Assembly: GCA_003184365.1 (NCBI GenBank) | Contig: NKYR01000041.1 | Span: 62,001 to 126,000 of the forward strand | DNA: 64,000 nucleotides | From: Evernia prunastri | Lineage: Eukaryota > Ascomycota > Lecanoromycetes > Lecanorales > Parmeliaceae | Direction: 5' to 3' | Made by a program: the position numbers and the translations under genes | Shown here: piece by piece, positions 30,137 through 40,532 of the stretch | Layout of the letters: every line of letters starts with the position of its first letter | Numbering within the stretch: the stretch's first letter is position 1 | Notes under the pieces: model-generated | Database searches by the model: none | What the model saw: the letters and a program-made list of their open reading frames with translations, nothing else | What the model was told of the DNA's origin: nothing

Positions 30137-32232
30137 GAGTCTTGAAATTCCTGCATATCAGGTGCACCATGCTGTCACAATAGAAGCAATAGAGTGAAAT
30201 TTGTCACAAATCCTGCTGTCATGCGCTTGCTTATAGCTAAGTCTTAAGAATGGTCCCAAAAGTCATCTAAACAGGTCTTCGTGTTCGCACGGATTTCGTG
30301 GAACCTGGCGAATTGATCATAAGCATCTTCAAGTTCAAACGCTGGCAATATGTTTCCTATCCAGTGTTTCCGCTGAAAGGGAGTCAAAGCCGAATGCATC
30401 AAGGTGAGCGTCCAATGCCCGATGCCCGATGCCCACTCGCGACGAGAGACTTGAGTCGCATCCAGCATTTGAAAGCTTCACATGACGAAATATCCGCCCT
30501 TTACTCAATAAATTTTTCAGCTTGCTGTCGTATCCAACTCGTTCACTAAACGTAGTCGAAGTAACTCTTGGTGCTGGTACAGATGTTGAGTATATCTCTT
30601 TCATAACTCGAACTTGCCGTCAAGCCCAACGTGCCGTTCACTTGATTCTCTTCTTATGCCTTTCGTGGCAGTCACTACAAGAGGCATCAAGAGCTTCCTG
30701 ATTCCCCCGTCCAGGGGCGTCTATGTTGTCATTGTCGGCCGACTCTGTTTAATCTTCGCTCCAAGAGTCCAAACGCATCAAGGATTGAGCCGCGGCAATG
30801 GACAAAGAACGGTTTTGGAGAAGGCGCTGAGTTCTTCGAAACCCACCAAATGACTGGTCAAAAGTCTTCGATTGAGTCGAGCTGAGTCATTGCCGATCCC
30901 TTGACCTTGCCTTTTCGCTTCATCTTCAATACAGCAGCAGGAACAGTGTCCTCTCCGCCTTCGCCAGGTACACAACGAGGAGGAAGAAGGGTGCAATATT
31001 CTGGCCCGAAGCAATAATAGCGAGTGCGTCTCAACAATCAACGTTTGGTATCGGGGCTACACTATGGATTGGTGGTAGCCGGTGAGGGAACTGGCCCGGC
31101 TGTGATACGATATATCCAACAAAGACTACCAGAGATACCGCCTTCAATCCTGATGATAGCCTTGCAAGTCTGGCTAAATCCAATTAACTTGAAAGGTATT
31201 TCGTCGTGGATCTTGTGCAGAAGAAGCCACTTCCATCGTCCATTGGCAAAGCTCTAATGACTACTCCTCGCGCCAGATGACAGACATGGTGCTGTTAAAT
31301 AACCCGAGGCCGCGTGACATGCCAGAGCAGATCGTTAGTTGACCGTCGTGTAGTTAGGAATAGCGCACTCGAATAGGTAGCATGAGTCTCCTTTGGTTGG
31401 GGGAACGAGGGGGATCCTTAAGGTAATGTAAAATTGATTGCGCTGTCAAGGTTTAATTGCTGTGTGAGAGAAATCGGCGACAGCTTGATTCGAATGGCAG
31501 CCATCGACTCATGCCCATGTTGGCAAAGGAAGATGATAAGTATGGAGAGACATTGCGAAACAGGGGACTGGTCACTTCACATCAGACCGATTGTCATAAC
31601 AAACAGATGACCGCACTGCAGAAGGCGTGGTAAGGTGGGTGGCATTAAGAGAAAAGGTGGAGTGATTATAGTATCCAAAGTAGGTAGCCATGACCTTTAG
31701 GCTGCCTAGAGAAGCCTAGAGAAACAACACGGTCTGGTGCGGTGCGTGCGGTCAATGAGAATATGTAACGCCAAGCTTCTTAGTACCTAGAGTAAGTAAC
31801 TAAGTACCTAGGTAGGTACAGTAAAGTAAAATTAAAAGTACTGTACTCCCCATCTCTGAACTCCGAATTGGCAAGATCTAAGGTAAGGTAACATCTTACC
31901 TTACATTAGGTACTTGCAGACGGCCCCCTGAGGCGGAGAAAGCTAAAATCATTTACCATTTCCCATTTCTTGAGAGTGAGACTTTCCATTGGCCATGATA
32001 AGAGCTCAGACAAACCTTTCGGCGGAGCCTTCTCCGACATCTTGGCGTAGAGGTCTTGGCGTCCGGGGCGGCGGGACCTTTAAATTTTACGGCAATTCTC
32101 CGTACTAAGGTAGGTACATAGTAAGGTAAGTTAGTAAGTTAATGTACTGACTGCACGCTTGATACGAAACAAGACGACCATTTATCTATCAACTTCCTTT
32201 CAAACACAGCCATCCACGTTATATCAACAATC
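30137..32232. other. Gene-poor right flank of the fusion ORF, upstream region of mL40
   Basis: No convincing gene in 2.1 kb. A minus-strand frame at 30244-30468 ends in a protein-like HWIGNILPAFELEDAYDQF and may be a gene relic. From about 31.78 to 32.15 kb the DNA is packed with TAGGTA, GGTAAGGTA and GTACCTA motifs close to the mL40 start. Confidence 0.45.
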
Positions 32233-32858
32233 ATGATACTCTCCCCGGCCCTGAGATCTCTTGCCACAGCGCTCCGAGTCCCGGTTATATCTCGAGAAAG
32301 CTCGACCATGCGCTTGGCCAAAGCCATTGGTGGACAGACCAAATCGACGTCCCAACCGTCGCCCTTCTCCACGTCCGCAGTCCTTCAGGCTCGCGACAGT
32401 AAACGCCCGAAAAAGGATCCACGAATAAGTCCATATCCCCTCAAACTTTCCATTCTCCACCAAACTAAGCGTACGTCCCGGCAGCTCTGATACGCTACCA
32501 CCTCCACCACCCTCTAACGCCTCGCCCTCTCCGCCTCTCCCGTCTGCGCTCCCTTCGTCATTGGACCATTCATCGTGCGGCTCAGCTAATTATGCACCGT
32601 GATCGTCTACTGAGAGAACGAGAGTTGGAGCGCCAATACAATGCCATGCGTGCCGCCTGCGAGGAATTGCGATTAGGTGTGGGCGATGGAGGGAGATTGT
32701 ATAGACAGGCTATGAGCAGGAAGGGGTTATTCGGCGGGCTCAAGGTTGCGGAAGGTGGAGGAGTTGAGGGAAACGGGGGTATGCCGATTGAGTATGCAAG
32801 AGCGCAGACAGAGGGCCCTAGTCGCGCGGGGTGGGACGAAGGTTGGACGAGGGGATGA
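32233..32858 (+). CDS. MRPL28: Mitochondrial large ribosomal subunit protein mL40
   Basis: Two exons, 32233-32428 and 32485-32858, give 189 aa. The N-terminus is basic and Ser-rich without acidic residues (LRSLATALRVPVISR), as in a mitochondrial presequence. The joined protein contains the family core RPKKDPRITLIRYHL, then PLTPRPLRLSRLRSLRHW and ELERQYNAMRAACEEL, and ends with PIEYARAQTEGPSR. Yeast MRPL28 is the homologue, a mitoribosome-specific subunit with no bacterial counterpart. The 56-nt intron begins GTCCAT, a weak donor, but only this junction restores ITLIRYHL. Read unspliced, the first frame continues with a meaningless tail. Confidence 0.92.
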
Positions 32859-33170
32859 GGAGACCGTAGGAACATAAGGCCTGGCCATACCTCAAATAGG
32901 AAAGTGCCCAATGATTCACTAATTGTAGTCTGAGACCGTTCATGACAATGGGTTATTGTTTGACTGCTCCCGTCCGAAGTCGAACCGCGATACAAGATGT
33001 CTCGATGTTCGACCATGTCCCTTCTAACGCTTTTATCCTTCCTCCGACAGAAAGCAATCTAAAATACATTGGCACAGCTATAGCAACGCCCGAAAACCAA
33101 GCAAGTGCTAAGTCTCTAGTCTCTATCGAGACACGTCAACAGCAGCATAAGTTCGTTCCCATGCAGATCC
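32859..33170. other. Convergent intergenic region
   Basis: Short gap between the 3' ends of the mL40 and RHO2 genes. It should hold both 3' UTRs; nothing else is seen. Confidence 0.55.
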
Positions 33171-34017
33171 TCATAAGATCACGCAACATCCCCCTCTTTC
33201 GCTCTTCTCAAACGTGAGCAGGGCTGCGCGAGTCGCAGCTTCAAAGACATCGTCTACTCCTTCGCCAGTCAGGGAGGAGCATTCCAAGTATTTTCGAGCA
33301 CCTATTTCCCGAGCCGCATTGGTCCCCTCATTCTCACTTGTAAATTGCAGTGATTTCTTGCGCATCTCTTCTTGAGCCATTGGGTCTTCCCGAAGGTCCT
33401 TCTTCAGGCCAACAAGGATGATAGGAACTTCCGGACAGCGTTCATTGGCTTCCTCAACCCACTGCGAGTATTAGCCTGTCCGAGCATTCTCCATTTTCAT
33501 AAGTGTTATCGTACCTTGTGTTTCACATTATCTAGCGAGTCTGGTGTATCAACGGAAAAGCCGATCAAAATAACGTGTGCTTTGGAATACGCCAGAGGCC
33601 GTAACCTTTCATAGTCCTCTTGACCTGCTGTATCCCATAGTGCTAACTGCACAGATTTTCCGTCCACTCTGCAGTCCGTGACGTAATTCTCGAATACCGT
33701 AGGCACCTGCAACAGGAGATACACGTTTCAGCTCCTCTTCTAGGTAACCATTTTCGCTGTTCGGCCGGCTTTGATGAACTCACGTAATGCTAAATATTAT
33801 CGTTAGCGGTGGAGAGTCCCAAGTTTGTCATGCTACTTACTGTAGGAAAATATCCCAGGGTGAAGACACTGAGAAGACTTGTCTTTCCGCATGCTCCATC
33901 GCCAATAATTACCAACTTCCTGCAAATTCGAAAATGTCAGCATCTTAGCAGAGACTGGAGCGCCATTGTGGTAGACGTATTGAGAAGCTTTTGAATTGGA
34001 AGACTCAAATCTGGCAT
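33171..34017 (-). CDS. RHO2: Rho-family GTPase Rho2, with a 6-nt microexon
   Basis: Rho2 is a membrane-bound switch controlling cell wall synthesis and polarity. Exons are 33977-34017 (tentative), 33841-33919, 33784-33789, 33515-33706 and 33171-33461; the sum is 202 codons. The P-loop GDGACGKTSLL, switch I YVPTVFENY, switch II WDTAGQEDYERLRPL, an expected GLKKDL nucleotide motif and the C-terminal prenylation box CCVIL are all present. CRVDGKSVQLALWD and YSKAHVILIGFSVDTPDSL point to Rho2 rather than Rho1. The microexon CATTAC supplies the His-Tyr before VPTVFENY. The first exon is uncertain: translated with donor GTCTAC it reads MPDLSLPIQKLLNT before KLVIIG, while family comparison suggests a junction right after PIQ, where no GT exists. 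Confidence 0.9.
33784..33789 (-). other. RHO2: Six-nucleotide microexon of RHO2
   Basis: Flanked by a 51-nt intron (33790-33840, acceptor TTTAG) and a 77-nt intron (33707-33783, donor GTGAGT, acceptor TGCAG). It encodes two residues that complete the effector loop; without it the loop would lack the Tyr that is nearly invariant in Rho proteins. Confidence 0.85.
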
Positions 34018-34967
34018 GGTAACGTTCCGCGAAAAACACGTTCATGTTTACAACACGAGTGTTCCAGTGCAAGGACGCTCAAAGTTGATATTCTCCGAGA
34101 TCTTCGTGTGAGGTGAGAACTCGTTTCTGCTTCTCCTCATATTTGGATAATTGAGAGAACTATGCCATCATAGGTGCCCCCGTTTGGGGGCATGGCATAA
34201 CATACCTTCGCATTACATTTTGCCCTTGCTGTTGAGACATTGTAGGATTGCTTCCGTGCTCTCCTGGTCCTGCCTCGGTGATAGAATCCCAACAAGCGCA
34301 AAATGAAGCAGTGCAGCTCTTGAATCCGAAGCTGGGTCCGTTTCCGTGACACTATCAGTCCTTCTACCAAAGTCCAGGATAGATTCGAAGATGAGGCTTT
34401 CTGGCTGCCTGTGGGTGGAGTCGCTGGAACACAAGATGTAGTGTTATCAGTCTAGCGGGGAAGACAACCCTGCGTATGGATGATTCCTAAGATTAGATGG
34501 ATTTCAATGACAGTCCCGCCGTCATTGATCTAATTCGTAGGACAAGATTTGCGTAGGAGCTATACGCCAGTCTAATTTGTCCATGAAGAAAATAGCAACG
34601 ATGGGGCACCTACCTTATATTTGCATCTGTTTCGGTCAATTGGCGGGATTGTTTTTGATACACTAGCCGTAATTTTGAGGGGCTGCTGGGACGACTGAAT
34701 CTTGGAACAAAGCATATGATCAGAGAAGATCGATACCCGAGTACTGACATTGGGATTGAACCCTGTTGTTGACACTGAAGACCATCTACCAGTTCTACCT
34801 CGGATCTCCTCACCTTACTTCAGAAACGGAAACCCTCCATCAACACCGAATGCTCGTCTAAATTATATTGACAGACGCTCGCTGACATTCCACGAATTTT
34901 GGAGGCTGTTTGGGAACTCTGCAAATTCTACTGCCCACGCTGCTGTATAGTAGTAGCGTGCAGCAAA
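34018..34967. other. Divergent promoter region of RHO2 and NST1
   Basis: Contains a long-stem hairpin at 34161-34199 and several short ORFs (34137-34434 minus, 34610-34813 minus) without family resemblance. The NST1 start codon context is GCAAAATGCC. Confidence 0.5.
34161..34199. repeat. Bulged hairpin in the RHO2-NST1 intergenic region
   Basis: Outer arms TATGCCA (34161-34167) and TGGCATA (34193-34199), inner arms TGCCCCC (34175-34181) and GGGGGCA (34186-34192), a GTTT loop, and a 7-nt bulge on the left side. Fourteen base pairs, perfect apart from the bulge. It lies about 145 bases upstream of the RHO2 start. Confidence 0.7.
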
Positions 34968-37900
34968 ATGCCTTCAAATGCACAAACTAAGCCGTCGGGC
35001 TCAAAGAAGCAAACCAAGCTGTCAGCTACGAAAAACGTGTCGAAGGCCGCCGGCAAAAAGGATGTCAAAAACGGTGTCTCCCCACCTGAAATTATGAAGC
35101 CCCTGGAGACTACAAAATCTCATCCGCTGGTCGGCAAGGCGACTCCTCGAATAGCATCTCCTGGGCCGGCACAGCCCACCGGCAACATTATCCAGGAACC
35201 CTTGGATGATACTCCTGGTAGCAGTGGGGTTAACAAGAAGAAACAAAAAAGACGTCAAAAGGAAGCCGCGAGAAAGGCCGCAGAGCAACATTCAATGACG
35301 GGCTCGCAGCTTGCACAGGAATTTGCGAATGTAGCAGACAGTGCATACCAAGATATTGTCAAAGAAATGGCTGCGGCACAGGCTCGAGGAGAGGCCAATG
35401 GTTATGATTACGGAGGTTCAGATTATGATGATCCAGAGCAGTATGAACCTGATGACGGGGAGGACGTCTCTTGGGAGTACACCAGTAACTACGCTCCACC
35501 ACGAAGTAATGGTCATACTCTACGCAATAACGTACATACTGAGCTGCGTGGTGGTCAATCTAAGAAGAAGAAGAAAGCAAAGTTCAGCCCAGCTCCTCAG
35601 GCAGAGTACCATGCAGCCAACCATATGCCACCCTCTAACCCCACATCATTCCAGCCGCCTCCTCCACCGCCTCCACCTCCACTTGGGCAGCCTCTTTCGT
35701 CTGGAGCCCATCAGACATCACAAAATACCTCCAAAGACCGCATTTGGAACACTTCGACAGCGGAAGAACGAGAGAGGATCAAAGAGTTTTGGCTGTCTTT
35801 GGGCGAAGAAGACCGGCGATCTTTAGTCAAAGTCGAAAAGGAAGCCGTCTTGAAGAAGATGAAGGAACAGCAAAAGCATTCTTGTAGTTGCACCGTGTGC
35901 GGTCGGAAGCGGACAGCCATTGAGGAGGAGCTAGAGGTATTATACGACGCCTATTACGAAGAACTCGAACAATATGCCAATAACCAGCAGATCATTGGTG
36001 AAGATGGAACAATAATGCCACCTCCTCGGTTCCATCACCCAATGTCTCGAGCTCCGCCCAAACGGCATTCCCAAATACCCAACGGAAGGTCTTCCAGAGG
36101 CCGCATTCAGGAAATTGGAGAAGATGATGAGGTCGTTGAAGAGGATGACTACAGTGACGAAGAGGAGGATGACGAGATAAGTGAGGAGGATGACGGAGAA
36201 GAGCAAGCTGGACCACCAGCAGATTTCTTCAATTTTGGTGGAAATCTTACCGTTCAAGGTACGCCACATGCCTATCAATGCAGTCATTACTCCCAATGTA
36301 CTGATGCTTCCTAGATGGCATACTGACAGTGGCAGATGATCTACTCAAGAACGATGGCAAGAAGTTTATCGAGATGATGGAGCAGCTTGCCGAACGGCGA
36401 ATGCAACGAGAAGAAGAAGCACACTATGCTGCTTCTGGAATGGGTCAGCCGTCAATGCAAGGTCATAATCATGGTCCACCTCTGGACGATGATGGCTATG
36501 ATGACGACGAAGACGACGAGTACGATAGTCAAGAATATGACGAAGATGAAGAAGAAGAAGAAGAAGAAGAAGAAGAAGAAGAAGAAGAAGAAGAAGGAAT
36601 GGTGAGGGCTAACAATGCACTTATTGGGGTCGTCGTGCTGAGGTCTTCTAGGGGTCAATGAGTGAGCAGAACCGAATGAAAGAAGGGCGTAGAATGTTTC
36701 AAATATTTGCAGCGCGAATGTTTGAACAACGAGTCCTAACGGCATACCGAGAGAAAGTGGCCCTTGAGCGACAAAAGAAGTTGCTCGAGGAATTAGACGA
36801 CGAGTCTCGTGTCGATGCTCAACGTGAAGCTAAAAAAGCCAAGGAAGCGCAGAAGAAAAAGGACAAGAAGCGCCAGCAAAAGCAAGCCAAAGACGAGGAG
36901 AAGGCCAAACGTGAGGCAGAGAGGGCCGCCGAAGAAATTGCTGCCAAAGCTCTTGAAGAGAAAAAGGCTGAGGAGCAGCGACAGAGAAAGGAAGAGCAGC
37001 GGAGGAAGAAGGAGGCGGAGAAGAGGGCTCAGGAAGAAGAAAAACAACGAAAGGACGCCGAGAAGCAGAGACGGCTGCAAGAAGCCAAAGAACAACAGGC
37101 AGAACAGGAGCGTAAACAACGAGAGCAAAAGGAGTACGAGAAGAAGAAGCGTGAGGCAATTAAGAAAAAGGAACGTGAAGAACGAGAACTGAAGGAGAAA
37201 GAAGTCAGGGAAAAGAAAGAGCGTGACGCGCGAGCAAAGAGCGAAGCGGAAGCAAAAGTACAGAACAAACGAGATGAATCGGGGGCGAAGCAGTCTGTGC
37301 AAACATCTCAAAGCATCTCCAAGAGGCCATCGCCGGCCAACGGTCCTTCTATCGCTGGCTCAGTGCCTCTGGGCCTTCACCCGCCTCTCACAACAAGCAG
37401 TCATGCGTCTCCACACCTTCAGATCGCCACTCCCGTCGTTCCCAAGGCTCCGACACCGATGCGCCAGCGTCAGCCATCATTACAAGAGTCTCGCAATAAT
37501 TCGCCCAAAACCCCGCTACCCACTTCGTCCAGCTCCACAACTTCCCCGTGTGTATCAGCTGGGCCGAATGGAACGTTGAGTGGGACAGGAAAAGGATCAC
37601 TTCAACCTATTCTCACACAGCATTCCCAACCATCCTCTCACTACTCTCCCATTGGTGCGCCCTCCGGCCAAGTCTCACAGCCGCCAGGTCTATCCAGCAT
37701 GCCATCAGTCGTAGCAAATGCGTTTCCTTCGTCAAGCTTTGGTCCTCCGCTGTCACCGATGTCACAATCAGCTCCACACCATCCTGCCATGTACTCAAAC
37801 CAAGTCACCGTCGGCGGTAACCAGTACCGGAACTTTATAGCACAAAATGTAATACCATTCCCGCCTGGGATCAATGGACCGAGGCAAATGCCGCAAGGTC

Positions 37901-39015
37901 GAGGAGGTATGATGGATCCTCCACCATCGCAAATCTCGCCAATTGGCCTGCCCAGCATCGGTTTGAACGATGTTTCTCGCTATGGCTTGTCGCGTGACAA
38001 TATACCACCTCACACCCATTCGAGAAATACTTCGGCGTCGTTCGATAGGTCCGGCTTCGAGACTCCAACAACACCTGCGCAATCACAACCCATCGCCCGC
38101 CCAGCTCCAATAAAACGACCTTCAAGCACCGCTCCTCATCAGCAAATGGGAAGCGCAACGCCTACTTATACGGACGTTGATGACCTAAGTAATCACCTTG
38201 GGAGCAGCGCTTTACTTGACGATACCGACGTCCCGTTGACGTCTAATTCCAATGACTCGCGGCGAGGAAGTATGGCACCTGGAGCACTACGTTCCGTAAG
38301 ACAGGGTTTTGGTATCAATTCGGGTTTCTCAGATACCATTGGTAGTAAGTCGGTCTTCACAATTTCTGCGGTTCAGCACTGATTACCTGCGATTCAGCCA
38401 CAAGGATTGACAGTCTTCCTCGTGGGATGCAAAACGGAAATGGGAATACTTGGTCAGCTCAGCAATCGCCGTTCGGAGGTCCACCGATGTCAGGTCCACC
38501 ACTTTGGCTAAATGGGCCTGGTGAGGAGAATCTATTTCCGGATTCCTTTTCCTGCTGACAAATGTGCAGGCTTTGGTAGACCGAACAACAGCAGTACCTT
38601 TGGATCCATTGGCAGCGCCCATCGCGCAAACCCTTCCCGCGCCACGACAATCAGAATGGCCATACGTACAGCCTGCGAGAAGATGGAGGGTAGGCCTTTA
38701 AATACGCAGGCTTCTGGCTGGCTTCGTGCTGAAGATTTGCTCCGTGAAATGCAATTGATAAAGCCTGCACAAGAAGCGCCCGTCAATTCATCGGAGATGC
38801 TTGAGATCTGCGATATCCCGGGCAATACACACAACGGAGATGGCTCGTTCACTCGTTTACAAGAGCCATCAGGTTGGATCATCAAATACGAGCCCGGACG
38901 AAATTCGTCTACAAGTGGGAGTGGGAGGGCAGTTGATGTTGGCAGCCCCGTACTTGGGGGCGCAATGCCAACAATCGGTGGTCAGAGGCTTTTCCAGCAG
39001 CCTGGGGCCTTTTGA
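34968..39015 (+). CDS. NST1: Stress response protein Nst1
   Basis: Nst1 modulates salt tolerance in yeast and is found throughout the fungi, probably in the cytoplasm. Five exons (34968-36258, 36315-36601, 36652-38344, 38398-38520, 38570-39015) give 1279 aa. Order of parts: basic N-terminus with KKKQKRRQKEAARKAAEQ; the conserved block WNTSTAEERERIKEFWLSL with a CSCTVCGRKR cysteine pair near residues 263-325; acidic stretches; FFNFGGNLTVQ and DDLLKNDGKKFIEMMEQLAERR; a poly-Glu run encoded by GAA repeats (36542-36595); EGRRMFQIFAARMFEQRVL; a coiled coil of more than 150 residues rich in Glu, Lys, Arg and Gln; then a Pro/Ser-rich tail. Introns are 49-56 nt. The poly-Glu tract is a likely site of length variation. 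Confidence 0.93.
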
Positions 39016-39299
39016 GCTTTCTTATTGTTTTCGTGCATGCACATGCGACACGTCATGTTGCAAAGACCGTCGGCGAGCTTCGTGCTGGTCTGTCATCATT
39101 GTTGCATATTAGAGGGAGAATCATGGCTCGTCGATGTAAGATTAGCCCTGACTTGCTGCCTTTAGCTATCCGTATCATATCTGCCCACAAGCTTCATTAC
39201 ATCGTCCCCACATTTTCCCTCATCGAATTGACCGCTAAAGAAAGAATATCGACTCGTGAACCTACCGATCTGCATGCCCAGGCGACCTCTACCTTCTTT

Positions 39300-40220
39300 C
39301 TACGACTCGTCCTCTTTCCCAAGCCTATGCAGAAAACCAATGACTCGTCCAATAAGGTTTCCGAGCGGCTCTCCGCCTTCCTTGAGCGTATGACTTGCTC
39401 CTCGCACAATACCACTTCCCTTGTCAATTATGCCACCACCGCGTCGAATGTGCTCATGCCATTTCTCTACGAGCTTCGACTTATCGATTGTGCTAGGCAC
39501 ATACTGATCGCTTCCACCATACAAGAAGCTGATTCTTTGGCCTGTCTTTCCTAAGTTCCCAAATGTCTTACTTAATCTCTCGTCGTCGAAATCACTGCTG
39601 AAATAATCATCCTCTCCCTCATGGTTTGGCCCTGGGCTTGCAAGACTGAGCCATGTCCTCGCTGACACGGGTGCAGTCTGAAAAAAAGTATTGGTCACCT
39701 TAAAGGGTAGGATATCCTCTCCTCTGCCCTCGGAAATGTACGATTGCGCGATTGCGCAAGTAGAGTCGTAGTCATCGGACGAGAGAAGACTGGTCAACGC
39801 TTCTCGATCACTGACACTGGCCTGAAAAATGGATCCATAAATGGTGGGCCGAGAACCAGGCTGAATGGCGTAGTGCATGACTTGCTGGCTTCCTGTGGAG
39901 TGGCCAAACAGAACGACTTTTCCCTCTGGATGTATGTTGTGTAAGTATTCAACAAGCTGGGCTATTTCCGCTACGTCTTGGCCCAGTGAAGCAATTCCAA
40001 ATTGTCTGTAGGACGATGAAAGAGTGGGTTCCATAAGAGCCCAAGAGGAAGGGAGGGCGGAGACGATGTGGGGGACGTATGGAACGGTGAGGAGCCCATC
40101 GGAAAGACCGCCCAAGAAGATTACCGTGTTCGAGGCTCGAGAGGATTGAGGATCTGAACGATGTTCGAAGGCGACAAGCGGTGGGGAAACGCGATGCAGG
40201 ACTCCAGGATGAGAATTCAT
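39300..40220 (-). CDS. Alpha/beta hydrolase of the DUF1749 (UPF0613) family
   Basis: A single-exon gene of 306 aa. The fold is recognisable from the oxyanion segment FLGGLSDGL, the nucleophile elbow FGHSTGSQ (Ser near residue 108), an acid region around FLYGGSDQYVP, and the catalytic His in GASHTLKEGGEP. The fungal family includes the siderophore esterase SidJ, which hydrolyses fusarinine, but most members have no assigned substrate and nothing nearby suggests siderophore metabolism. No signal peptide or membrane segment is seen, so the protein is probably cytosolic. The 285-base gap to NST1 is convergent. Confidence 0.85.
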   Translation of the reverse strand: MNSHPGVLHRVSPPLVAFEHRSDPQSSRASNTVIFLGGLSDGLLTVPYVPHIVSALPSSWALMEPTLSSSYRQFGIASLGQDVAEIAQLVEYLHNIHPEGKVVLFGHSTGSQQVMHYAIQPGSRPTIYGSIFQASVSDREALTSLLSSDDYDSTCAIAQSYISEGRGEDILPFKVTNTFFQTAPVSARTWLSLASPGPNHEGEDDYFSSDFDDERLSKTFGNLGKTGQRISFLYGGSDQYVPSTIDKSKLVEKWHEHIRRGGGIIDKGSGIVRGASHTLKEGGEPLGNLIGRVIGFLHRLGKEDES

Positions 40221-40532
40221 TCTGGGGTGACGGAAAAAGGGGAAAAGGGGGTGGGGGGTGGGCTTTTTGGTGGGGGATGGGCGGAGGGGCTTAAGCGCAG
40301 GACCGTCGCGGGAGTAAGGTATCTACAGAGTACTTCAGATATCGCCAACGTACCTGACTCGCCTGAGGCCTTTGGGTTCAAATGTACCAACGGAACCTGG
40401 CGGGTTGAACATTTATTTGCCAATCATACCTAGAGTAACAAGTGCCTCAAATTGCACTTCTCTTTACATCTCCCCCACGAGCAGAAGCAACCGTTGGAAA
40501 AAACAACTTCTAATCGGCGTTGCGAAGTCAAC
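40221..40532. other. Divergent promoter between the hydrolase and the TRAPPC12-like gene
   Basis: A G-rich run (40230-40290 on the plus strand) lies just upstream of the hydrolase start, with several GGGG blocks. No known motif is recognised. Confidence 0.5.

Noticed and set aside
36452..36745. Minus-strand ORF with a poly-Phe run
   Set aside because: It is the antisense of the GAA repeat coding poly-Glu in NST1.
36793..37311. Minus-strand Leu/Phe-rich 172-codon ORF looking like a membrane protein
   Set aside because: Antisense shadow of the Lys/Glu/Arg coiled coil of NST1; composition follows directly from the reverse complement.
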